From Chiridota heheva (Eukaryota > Echinodermata > Holothuroidea > Apodida > Chiridotidae), in NCBI GenBank assembly GCA_020152595.1, contig JAIGNY010001448.1:632001-696000 (forward strand): a DNA stretch of 64,000 nt, read 5' to 3'. The stretch's first letter is position 1; the number at the start of each line of letters is the position of its first letter. Positions 38,901-52,300 of this stretch are shown piece by piece. The translations under genes and the position numbers were made by a program. A model generated the notes under the pieces. It was not told where the DNA came from, made no database searches, and worked only from the letters and a program-made list of their open reading frames with translations.

Positions 38901-41900
38901 ATATAACATTTTATCACACTCCATATTATTATAAATTGCTTCATATCTTATATACTGTGTACTTAACCTAAAAATTGCAAAAGCTCCCAAGGAAACAAAT
39001 ATTCACAACTTTATAGAAAGCATAGCAAAATTTGACTGTTCTGCAGGTATTCCTCTGTATGAAATTTACATCTGCCTGTCTCTCTACCTTTTATTATCAA
39101 TTATTGAAATAATTTTGAAATTTCAGAAATCTTTTAGATGCTAGTGTTCTATCTTTTAGATGCTAGTGATCTTTTACACCTCTTAATTAACTGATTATGC
39201 TATGAAAAATTTCACTCCATTGTTCATCTTACCCTATTCTTTCCTATTTCCTTTCTCCTGTACCAGTTTTCTCTGAAATAATATTTTGTAAAGCCCCATT
39301 ATTGTGGAAGCATACAGTTTTGACTGGAATTTACCCATGAGATCATAGTTTAAGGGACTCTTGGTTCCTGAGTGTGTTTGCCTATCAATAATCTGTGGAT
39401 TTAGATTTCTGTGTGTAGAACAGTCGTATTGGGAAGCATAATCAGACACCACACACAAGTGAACAGGAACTGAATTGTTTGTTAGGAAGCACTTACTTGC
39501 AATAATTTCCTTTTAAAAAGGATTTCAGGCAACAGTTCAAAAGGTGTACCCTCCAACTGAGTAACATTTTTAATAACAATACACAAATGCAGATTAGCAG
39601 GAAATCATGTAGGGTTTTTTTAAGAATTTTTTTTCGTCCAAACAAGTTCTAACCTCGATTCATTTAATTGTATGGTACTAATGCAAAACAATTAAGCAAA
39701 ATGAAGAAAATAATATTTTGTATTGTTTATAGGCATTTAAGTAGAGAAAGTTTAGTTTTAGCTTGAATAAGAACTAATACATGTATCTCTGGTCAACGCA
39801 TGATAATAATGGTCATTGAGTGTGCTTGTTTTTGATTTGAGGTATTTAGATATTTTCAGTCATTCAGCTCACATAAGACAACTAATTCCAGAAAAATGAG
39901 CTATTTTAAAGAACACCTACAATCCCGGACAAATTACTTGGCATTTCTTTCCTTCCCCTTCATGTTCAATGTTGCAGATATATTATGAAAACCTTTTCTT
40001 GCATATCGCATTCCAACATTGAATGGGGTGGAAGGGGAATAACTGCTAAGAATTTTGTCCCTGATTGTAGCTATTTTATATTTAAAAAAATAAAAATAAA
40101 AATTTGGGTTGAAAAAGCCTCTGAGAGCTGTTGCACTTTTTTTCAATTTGAATATTTCTTTTATCATTTTATGTGCATTTGTTGCTGCAGGCCTGGAATT
40201 CTCCTTCACAAAGTGGGAGGACATGGTTAGCACCATACTTTTTGTCCACAAAGTACGGGGACAATGTTTTTCACAACCTTACGTATTTTTCTAAAATTTT
40301 GCGGAAAGATGGGGAGGACATGTCCCCCGACTCCAGAAATATTGGCCCAGGTTTGTTGGATGCCTGATTTAAATGTAGGTCATTAATGACTTGTATCTTC
40401 TGAAAAGCCTTTTTCATGCTTCCATTCTGTATCAATTGGATGATTTTGCCTTCAAATAACAGCAATACATTTTGTGCTCTAGTAAGAGTATTTATTCAGT
40501 GGTGTTGCTCGGGGAGGGGGGGGGGGGCAAGTTCTCCAAATATTTGGTGTGCCCACCAACCCCCCACCCCTAATAATGAATAAGCAGCATTAAAAAAAAT
40601 CACAAATGACCTCATTTTCAAACATTTTATTTTCTGTCTTTTTTTGCTACCATGCTCAAATTGTTGTTCTAAGTTTTGCATTCAGAACATTTTTTTTTTT
40701 TTTTGCTTTTTGCTCTTTTGTGACCCTTTCACAGCTTATTCAGGCCTGTTCACTTTTCAAATTTCCTAATTTTATAGCATTGGGGAATATTTTGATATTA
40801 GAATTAGATTTGTTTGTTTTACTCATTGTGATAATTTGAAAATGTATGATCAAAAATTGATCTATCATTTTGGGGCATCAAAAACATGGAATCTTCAGAG
40901 CTTCCAGGGTCTTCGCCCCTTGGCCTTTCGCGGTAAAAAAATTTTTTTCAATTAAAGTTGTTTTACTATTGCAAGAAAATTTCTTCTGTATACCTGCTTA
41001 GAAATATAAATGGCAAGCCAAATGCTTATCTGAGTTGATTCTAATGTTAGATTATAATTTAATTTTCTTTTCATCAATTGAATTTTTGTTTCTTCAGCTT
41101 TCACATGTTTTAAGCCATTTTGGTGCATCAAAAACAAAACAATTTCAGAAATTTTCATCTTTTTATCACTTGAATTATTGAACTTCTGTGTTTGATTTAT
41201 AGCCATTATTGTGCATCAAAAACAAGAAATCTACAAAACCTCTGGGGCTTCGCCCCTGGATCCCAGGTTTTTGCCCAAATTTTTACCCAACAAATTTTAA
41301 TCTGAAAAGGAGAAATGTTTTTCTGCCTATTCAAAAATGGTAACCCAAATGCTAGTCTGACTTAATTTTAACTTCATAATCTAAAATAATCATTTTCTCA
41401 TCAATTTAATTTTTGAACTGTGTTTCATTTAAATTTATTTTGGGAAATCAGAAACAAGAAATCTGCAGAGCTATTGGTGGCTTCGCCCCTGGACCCCAGG
41501 TTTTTGCCCAAATTTTCACCAACATTTTCACCCAAAAACTTTCGTCTGAAAAGGGGAAATGTTTTTCCTCCTATTCAAAAATGGTAACCCAAATGCTAAT
41601 CTGAGTTTTTTTAAACTTTATGATTTAAGATAATCATTTTCTCATCAATTTAATTTTTGAACTTCTGTGTTTAGTTTAAATTTATTTTGGGACATCAAAA
41701 ACAAGAAATCTGCAAAGGTATTGGTGGCTTCACCCCAGGGCCCTGTAGTGGACCTGACCCCATTCTGCGCATATTTTTAGTGCTTCCCCCCCCTCTCCAT
41801 TTTACACAAAATCCTTGTGACCTCACTGTATCTATTTCCAGAAACTGTACTTGTTTAAGATTTGCTGCCATTTCATTATCTGTAATCAGCTGAGAAATGT

Positions 41901-43207
41901 TCATACTTGCCATTTTTACTACTAAATCCTTTCACCACTAGCTTGTATTGTAGAGATTCTTCCCCCAGTGCAAATTTAGTGTATGTGGCAAAGACAGAGT
42001 TCCATCAATGTCTGTCAGATCAATTCTTAGCTCATAATCTGTCTGTGAGGTAAGTGAATGAATTTTCTCATTTCCCAGCCAAAATTCTGATAAAATATTT
42101 CCGAAACCAGCTTTATATGAATTCCATCCCAGGTCAAAGTCAATTGTTCCATCTTTTCTGCGCTGAATCACCTGTGGAATCAGTCAAATAGATTAATATT
42201 TAAGAAATATGTAATGAGCCCAGTACACCAAGAAAGCTACACTATTGTGAAGTAATTTGGCTTTGTGACAAATTTACAAGACTGAAATTTAGCTGAATAT
42301 TTGTAATGATTAGAATATCAACTGCTTATCATTATGGCTGAAATTTAGATTCTTAGTCTTATATAAATATAACATGTTAATTCATTAGAGAATATGAAAT
42401 TTCCCCTCCCCTTCATCTCCTTCCATATGTACTAAGTGTTAGAAACTAAATTCATTGATTCAAATCTGTTATCATGCATAACCTCACTCTGTGATATGAG
42501 GGTACCTCACACAATACTCAAGATTCAAAAAGATCATCAGTATTGTATCTTTTACAAAGTAGGAAGTGCCATTTATCCCAGGGTGTTTTCAGTAAATCTA
42601 ATTTACATAAATAATGGATAGAAAAGAGTGTAAGATAATGCAAATTAATTAATTTACTACAAACTGTATTTTTATCAAATATTCTTTTATTTACACAACT
42701 GACCAAGAGATATCAATATATCCCCTTTTCTATTATCATGTGTCTGCATATATTTTCCAATACTCACTGTCCACCCTCCTCCATCAACAGTATTATCACA
42801 ATAGACATCAAATGGTGATTGATAGAACATGGGCTGGATGGTGTATATCCCACTTGAGGGTCTGTAGCAGGATTTGATGATGTCATAACAGTCTCTTGGG
42901 TGTGTTCTTATACTTGATTGTGGTTTGCAGATTTCTGAGGAAGAAGGTTTAAATTTGTATAAAAAAATGTACAATCTTGAACATTTGGCATTCAGAGATT
43001 TTACTTTACATGAAATTTACTTTGTTTCATCCTGTATCTACAGAGATAATTAAATGCTACACAATAATATTGGATGATGATAGAAACAATGTAATGGCAT
43101 TTTAACAAGGCTTACATTCTTTCAGTCTCATATTTATTATAGGGGTAATTGACATCTTACCCCATAATCCCTTTCACACACCCAGACCCACACTTACACA
43201 CACACAT

Positions 43208-43265
<58 letters not shown>

Positions 43266-43303
43266 ATCTATATATATATATATATATATATTATATACAT
43301 ATA

Positions 43304-43372
<69 letters not shown>

Positions 43373-46300
43373 TCATATTTACTAAAAGACATGTTTGTTG
43401 TATATTGAAATCCATAGGTATTACTTTTACTGTCTTTTGGTGTGACAAGTCAAATTAGTTCAGGTGCTTTATGTTACTCCTCATTGATAGATTAAATTGT
43501 GAATGATTTGGAACCTGCTGTCACTGAGCAAAGGTTCATTTACTAAGGTTAGTTCGTAACTTTTTATGAAAATCAAATCTAGCATCATAATGTTACATCA
43601 GGTCCCCACTTCTTCCAGGCTTGATGGACTTTTGTCAAAGGATAATAATGTTGTTTTAATCGCATGATGTTTTTAAGCAATTCAATATTTATTAGTTGAA
43701 TCAGCACAAATACTGCTTCAATTACTTCACTCAACAAAAGAGGGAATTCATACTAGATCTCATTATATTCAAATTCATACAACGATCTTACCTGTAATTT
43801 ACCTTTTTGAATTTTTTGCCTGCTTTTCAGATGGTAAGTTTGTTCCTCTACCCCTTCTACCTTCTCTACCTACTAACCTACCTACTCTTTCTTACCTGAC
43901 GTTGGTAGGCTACAATAAATAAGATATAAAACCCAGTCAATCCTACCTTCACTGCTGATTTCTGTCTCAGGTTTTTCATCTCTTATAGGAATTATTTCTT
44001 CTACCTCTATGCTGAAAGGCTGAAAATTAAATGCATGTTACTAATGTTGGTACCATTAATATTGTTACTTTTGCATTGTGAGATTATTACTACCAGTAAT
44101 GGACATTTTTTTTATATTTAGTTATACCACCATTCCCCTACCTAACCCCTCCCATCACCCAGCCCCTACATCTCCACTCACAACCATTATTCCTCTCACT
44201 ATTATTGCTTTAGTACACTTCACAACTCACTTAATTTTGATATGATTTACCCACCCTGGCACAATTTGACCAACACTGTTAAACCCCACACCAACCAGCC
44301 AACCCAATTGCCACATTCCCACTATTTTCAAAGTTTATGCTTTAGTCTATAACTAATGAATTCGAGGGAAATGTTTACCATTTGTATCATTTTTGTTACT
44401 CTTATTCCTAGAGTAAAGTTACTGCAATTGTAGTAAGTTTAAAGTGATGGGTATTCTCATATAGTCATTTCTTGTTAAAAGTTATCTTACATAATACTCA
44501 TTCTATAATTTTTAACTTTGCATCTTGAAAATCACAACAGATTTGAGTTAATGTTCATTACTGAGCATTATCATCAGAATAGTGTTATCAGAATAAATTC
44601 CAAGAAAAGTTTGTTCAATTACTATTATTCAATGAAAATTTGTGAATTTTTCTTCTGCACGCTTTTGAAAATGTTTGTCAAATCTGGAAAGGTATATCTT
44701 GCAGTAAAAGTATTAAATTGTAGTCAAGTATGAATATAGCAGGGGTTGAATTTGCCACTGTTCCGCTGTTCTGAAACAGTGCTTTTTATGCAGGAATAGT
44801 GAAATTACAAACATCACTGTTCCAGTGGAACAGTGTTCTTTTTACAAATATGTGGCATCAATGATCACTAACTTGGTTTCTGCTCAAAAAATTGCATGAT
44901 GTCAAACAAGATTATCATAGAAATAATATCTTTCAGTAAGAAAAAGTGTTTCCCACCTTGCTTGCAATTTTCAGCACAATTAATTATGAATACACATATG
45001 CAAGGATGCTTACACATGTACGACTGTATGCAAATTAATGCTACTGTACATCATATAAATACCAATAACAGACATACATATTTTCACATATTAGGCAATA
45101 AAATAGTTGTATATTAAGCCCATTTTGAAGAGGGGAATTAGTCCTGTTATCGGCAAAAAAGTTGGAACAGTTGAAATCTGACCCGGAACAGCATTATTTG
45201 AAAAAATACTGTTTCGTTGAACAGAGGCAAAAAACTTAAATTTTGATCCCTGTATAATAAAGTATCATTACATTAATTGAAATTAGGACACTTTCAAAGT
45301 GTATCAATTCATGGTACTGAAACTTACAGTTGTGTTAGAAGCACACCATATTCCTGGAAATGTAAACAGCACAAATAATATTATCTGTTTGACCATCTTG
45401 ACCCTAGAGAAATTAATGTTAATGCACATATGGTTCTTTTCACTTATCTGGTCTGTCAACTTCTAAGGTTTTGAATTAAAGTAACATTGCTTGGTGCCTT
45501 GTCCCACTTTTAATTCATTCTAAACCAATTTTCCTCACAGGTAATACAAAGTCGTGGTTCACTGTATAAATGTTTCACATTGAATTTCCGGGATAAAAAT
45601 GTATTTTCCACTCAGAATGCATACTTTTCAACATCACTCTATTGGTACAAGTGTAACTGTACCACTGAACTATTCTGCACATGGAAGGTTATTTCATTGT
45701 GTGTAAAAAAACCCAAGTTGAAATTTTTGAAGTGGGTCAAATGAATGAAATAAGGAAGTGTATTGGGCTAACCTCTGATAATATAAGGTATAAGTTCTGT
45801 TGAATGCCATCTGATTATGTGTGTTTCCTGAGAGTTTGGGGAAATTATTGGGAAAAGCTTGTGATTTAATTCTCTAATTTGTTGGCCTCATTATACCTAG
45901 CCTGATGCCAGCTAAATCAGCTAAAAAGGGGGGTTTTCCCCACAATGAAGGTTATGCAGATCAAAAGGAAACTAGGTTCACATGACACATATTATCATAG
46001 TCTCTGTATTTTCAAAGAAAACATATGTCAGATTTTTCAGTGCAAAACACATGATAAATAAAGGTTATACAAACTATTACTATTACTGTTTTCCTCTAAC
46101 AGTTTGCTGCCATCAATACTATTTCTAGACAATGATCCTTGTTGATGAAGTTTGTTGTTCTTTGTGCCGTTACCCAGAAAGATTTTGAGCTAGTTTCTAC
46201 CTAATCTGTTGGAATAATTTTGAATTGATTCATGTACATGCAACAATCCACAAGGGTGCCACTGGATAAACACAAGAAAGCAATCCATGGAGTTGCTCAT

Positions 46301-49300
46301 CTCATCACCTTAAGCATACAGTGGGGAAAATAAGTAGTAATAATAACTATGGGGGAAATGGTTCAAAATGGTCACTAGCTCTTTGAAGTTTTGACCCTAG
46401 AGTTTACTGGACACACGATCATGTATAGGTTTGGTATAGGTCTTGCATTTTCAGAATTTAAATTAACACAAAAATTGTACAAATTAGTACATAATTACCC
46501 CCCAAAATCACATATTTGATCTCTGACCCTTGACCCTAATCACTGAAACAACTTCTGAAATTTGTTCACATTTATTGTACCCTACTGTATGACACCATTC
46601 ATGCTCATGTCACACTTACCATTCCATAACAATAGGGGAAAATGGTGAAAAGGAGTCAATAGTTTTTGACCTTTTGACCCCAGTCTACGGGACACAAATT
46701 CATGTACCAAGGTATCATTATACAACATAGAGTTGGTATAGGTCTTGTACTTTTTTAGTTTAAAATGGCACAAAATTTTGCATAAAAAGCACTTATTTAA
46801 CCCTTGACCTTTTGATCTCACAATTATTTTTAATTTTTGTTAGAATGTTAAATCCTACCCACCTATGCACTTTGTAAAGATACCAAGTAGTTTCTTCAAA
46901 AAATACAGCTATCACCAAAAACGTGTTTCATTTAACCTTTGAGCCCCAAAACCTTGGAGTCTATAGTTTCGGGCCAAAGGTACCCGTCCACCAATTTTGG
47001 TTCATGTATTTATTACAGTTCTTGAGTTATAAGTGACACAAAATTAATTACTGCATATGCACACATGCACACATGCACCCATGCACACACACCCATCTAC
47101 AACCCACACTCACACACACAAACACACAGACAGATGCAAATATCACCAAATTATGTCCTGTTCCAAAAATGTATGTCCCCTAACCCCTAATATGAGGTTA
47201 TCATATGAGACCCCCTGGTGGGCCCACCAGCCCCCCTTCAACCTAATATCAAGGGGGTTACCATGTAGTATAGGAGGTATAGGCAGTTATTTGGCTATAC
47301 AGCAAAGTGACTACAACATCTCATCCCCACATATATTTAAATGTGAGTAATGAGGTAATAAATAAAGCTCATTATCATTTTGGTTGAAGGGTTGACTTTT
47401 TCATTTACTCAATATTTGAACAAGCTTGGAACCTACATGAAGCAGAGTTGGACTACAATGCTTTAGAGGACTGTGATGATCTTTGGTGCCATTAAATAGC
47501 TGGAGAGGGAAGGGAGGGACCTCAAGAGTCTTGAAGCAAGTGACCAGTCCAATGCTGGCATGACGCATTATTTAAATGATTTCTAGCATGTTTCTCGCAT
47601 AGAGGCAGCCTCTTGCTTGTGTATCATTTGTGAAACTGGTGCACATTTTTCTCATCTATTTTTAACATTTCTAGGTGCTGGTTTTCGTTGATGATTTGAA
47701 CCTACCTGCACCAGAGCAGTATGGTGCTCAGCCACCTTTAGAGCTGCTTCGGCAATTCATGGAACTAGGAGGATTCTATGACACCAAAAGATTGTCCTGG
47801 AAGGTATTTTGTCCATTACTCTTCTCTTGACATCTACCTTGTAATCCACGTAAAGCTAGCATTGTGAAATAAACCTTTTAATAGATTCTGAGGTGATGGT
47901 GCTCATAATTGAAAGAGTCACTTGAACAAAGTGATAAATATGTTAGTTAATTTTGAATATGTTCTTTGATGGGCCTCAAAGTGGTGTAACAACTTCCCAC
48001 AGTACAAGATGAAAAAACAAACAAGGGCGGCAGAGCCTAATTTTAGGTGAAAGGGTTGAAAATTTCAATATGAATTAATTTATTCAAGTGAAGACATACC
48101 AATTTTGTAGCAATTAGCCCCCCTCCCCTCCCACCTAATTTTTGAATGCTCCTCTGCCTCTGTACTAAATCTCAAATAAATGATTTGATACTCTGTCTTG
48201 ACATTCTATCGTTTTTAAGCTAGTCATGTTTCAGTTGTCAAGGTTATCTATGTCTTGGTTATTATGACTACCTACATCAATTTCTGAAACATTAACTTAC
48301 ACCTATTTTGTTTGTGCAAATTTAGCTCAGAAGTTCACCTAATAGTATAAGGTTTTCTTTTTAGTGGAAAAAATGTATTCATATGTACATGGTTTATAAT
48401 ATTGTCATAGATCAAATGATTGGCATTGTAAAGCATTTGTATATAAGTCAGATGATGAAGCAGAGGAAGACCTGAAAGTTTGACCTAAATTAAAAAGTAT
48501 TTGAAAAGAGTGGTACCATATGACATTGTTACTCTCTCACTATTAGAATATCTTGGATGTGACGCTGCTGGCTGCATGCGCCCCTCTCGGTGGGGGTAGG
48601 AACCCCATCAGCCAGAGGCTTCTGAAGCATTTCAGGTAAGCGTGTATGTTGGATGGAAGCTCTAAGGGCTATTAATAATCTTCTATGTAACTATTCCTTG
48701 ATGGTTTCAATAACTTAAAAATGTATTAATTTTGTAATAAAAATTGATTGAAAGAACAAAAGGCATATTTCCTGTAATAAAGTTGTTGCAGAGTAAGAGG
48801 TTTTTGCACACATTTGTCACTGATTGACATTATAGTTATATTGCCTCAAGTGCAAGATATGCAGTGACTATGTGTCGACATTGTCAAGGTAAACAATGAC
48901 CTAAACTGACACAATTTATTTCAAATTATACCTTACCTTCTGTGCTATAAAATATGCATATTTTATAGCACAGAAGGTAATATATACCTTATCTCATAAA
49001 TACCTGCTACTCAAGCGGGGTGATTTTCTGTAATTCCTTTGTTTTCTTGGTAATTTTGCATGCTAATCTAAAATTCAAGAAGATAATGATTTTCATGACG
49101 AGAAAGAATTAAGAGAAAGTTTAAAGGATTCAGAAGTACTTTTATTTTTATTTTGGCTATGATTGTATCTGACCCTAAATATTCATACCAAACTGAATGT
49201 AAATTTATTCATACAGCTGCAGTATACATATGGCTACAAGGCTGCAGTTTTTACAAATGATTGCAATGTGATTTGTGTTCTATGACTTTTTTGGTATGTA

Positions 49301-52300
49301 TGTTCAAGGATTTTTGCAGGTGGATACAATTTTTTGTCCTTTCGTCTTTCCTGCCACAGTGTGTTTTCCTTGCCACAACCATCCACACGCTCCCTTCAAC
49401 ATATCTACCAGGTCCAACTTGGACGATACCTTGAAGAAAGGGATTTCCTTCCCGAAGTTCGGGATCTCCTAAAGCCTCTTGTTTCAGCATCTATAGCCAT
49501 CTACTACAGAATGTGCATCAACGTCTTGCCTACTCCTGCAAAGTCTCATTACACGTTTAATTTGAGAGATTTGTCTAAAGTAAGTTTAGAAGTTTAGTTT
49601 TAAGCAATCACAAAATCTAATACAGTTGGTGTATGCATCAAGCTATCAAGAGCTTTGAATTATTACATGAAATCTATGTTGCATTCAATAGTACCCAGTA
49701 AATTAATCTGATTTTGTGACATTAACCGCTTATCGCTTTTCCTTGTTTGTGACCGCTGGCAAACCTCATGGGACTCCCAAACTGATAACAAACTCCACGT
49801 CATCCAGCCCACCATTCCGATCAAACCCACCATCAAGAACCTCTCTCGTGTCGACAACGTTGATATTACTCATCTTAGAATAGATCACACCCACCTCACT
49901 CACTCCCACCTCTTATTGGCCCCCCCAACCCCTCTGCAACAATTGCCATTGCATCCTCACAGTCCATCACGTTCTCCCTGCTTGCCCCCTGTACAACCTT
50001 CCCAGAGCTTCCTTCGCTAACCACAACTCAATTGCCGAGTTCTTTCAGAAAAACCCTCCTGATAAAATTATCTCCTTCCTTCATCATGCTTCCCTCTTTG
50101 ACCATATTTAGTCCTCCTCTTCCACCACCCTCTCTCTACTTTTTTTACCCATGCACCTCCTCTCTCGATCCCAGCTTTCTGACTTTTAGTTCTTGTATTT
50201 CTCTCATTCTCCCAGTTTTCTTTCCTTCCTACCACTAGAATGATCTAAACTCTCAGGCACAATTTGACCCTTGTTGTCATGGTGCCGTTTAGCCTTCATC
50301 AAATACACAAACAAACAAACAAACAAACTGATTTTGTGTGGAACTAACCTTACTTTACTTTTATTAATCAATTTAGTATATTATTGTCTTCACCAGTTAT
50401 GCCCATATATTGTTTGCTTTTCAGTTTCTTTCATACTTTCATTTTACTAAGAGTTTAGCCCCTTTGTTGATCCATCACCATGAAGAAATAACACAAAACC
50501 ATTCTTCAATGAAATTATTTTGACTTTTATATGAATAGGTTTAATTCCTTTTTTTTTTAAACTTTTACAAATGAAACAACATTTTGATGCAGTGAAACAT
50601 GATGTAATTTACTGTGTGCTCTAGGTGATTCAGGGGTTGTTTCAGGCAGACAAACAGACGGTATCATCAACAGACACAGCAGCTCAGCTACTAGCACACG
50701 AAGCCACAAGGGTGTTCCATGACCGACTAGTGGATGACGAGGACAGGGGAAAGTTCTTTGAGTTTTTGGCTGATGAGCTTCACAACTACTTCAAGGTAAG
50801 AAATTTAGGCTTCTCTCTGTCCAATTTTGAATCAGCTTTTGTTAAAATATTGGGTTTTTCAAAGCTGAGGTCATGGAGTCATTTGGGATTAAAAGCAGTA
50901 CGGTTTGGTGTTAGTTTAATAGTTATATCAATCTTTAAGCAACTTCTTTTATTTTTTTACCACTTGTGAAAATGACATCTCAGATGAAATCTAATTAATT
51001 TAGTTTGTGGTTGTTGTTTTGCAATTTGTTCATGAGAAGGTTAAGTTACTACCTTGTCTAGCTCAAATGCTTAAATATGCAAGATGTATTCCAATGGTGT
51101 AGTCAGGAATTGATAACTAATGAGGTTATTGTGTCATTGAAGTTTGTTTTAAATTGGCCAACTTTTACAATACCCCTTTTTGCTGCTGTAAATGTCAATA
51201 CTTTTGTGGAGTTTTATGATGTTTTATTTGCACTTTACTGGGAAATTTTTAGCTTGAATCTACTATTGACACTTGTAATGGTATTAAAAGTGCTTGTTTG
51301 CAGCTCTTCTAGATTTGGAAGTTTTAAAGCCAATTTTCAAGTTTCAGAACAGCCATATAACATATATATCACCAGAAAAAATAGCCATGTGCCACCAAAG
51401 TATCACAATATTAAAACTAGCAATAACAAAAAAGTTGTTTGTTTCACTGAAGGATCTTTGTTTTTTTACCAAACAGGTAAAGTGGCCAGCCAAGAAACTA
51501 CATAGTGAGCCATTCTTGTTTGGTGACTTTCTTGACCTGAACACACCATCGGAACAAGAATCTACAGACCAATCAATGACTACGATAAACTTGCTCAGAT
51601 TCTTGAAGACTACATGATCAGGGTCAATTATGGTTCAGGACAGGTAAGGTGTCTTTGCAGTGATGATGGCTGTGATAATGTTTAGTTATTATCTTTGCAC
51701 ATTATGGTAAACACTTCATACTGTTTTAATGAATTGGCTGTGATTATGTTTAGTTATTATCTTTGCACATTATGGGAAACAGTTCATACTGTTTTAATGA
51801 ATTGGCTGTGATTATGTTTAGTTATTATCTTTGCACATTATGGTAAACACTTCATACTATTTTAATGAATTGGCTGTGATTATGTTAAGTCATTATCTTT
51901 GCACATTATGGTAATCAATTCATACTGTTTTAATGAATTGGCTGTGATTATGTTTAGTTATTATCTTTGCACATTATGGTAAACACTTCATACTATTTTA
52001 ATGAATTGGCTGTGATTATGTTAAGTCATTATCTTTGCACATTATGGTAATCAATTCATACTGTTTTAATGAATTGGCTGTGATTATGTTTAGTTATTAT
52101 CTTTGCACATTATGGTAAACAGTTCATACTGTTTTAATAAATTGATACTTTAAAAAACTGTAATATGCGTAATGATATTGAAAAGATAGGTGTATTCTAT
52201 AACTATTATACAGTCTGTGAATGCAATGAAGCTTTCTCAGATTGAAATAAATCCCTCTACCTCAAGCCTCATAGATGTTAGCATGTGTTTTCTCAATCTT

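Noticed and set aside
43149-43448. Long (IY)n open frames
   Set aside because: Products of the TA microsatellite.
45122-45260. Target duplication for the 44740-45252 element
   Set aside because: The eight bases on each side (GAATATAG and TATAATAA) do not match.
51077-51505. 142-codon open frame before exon 27
   Set aside because: Overlaps exon 27 in a different frame and shows no family motif.
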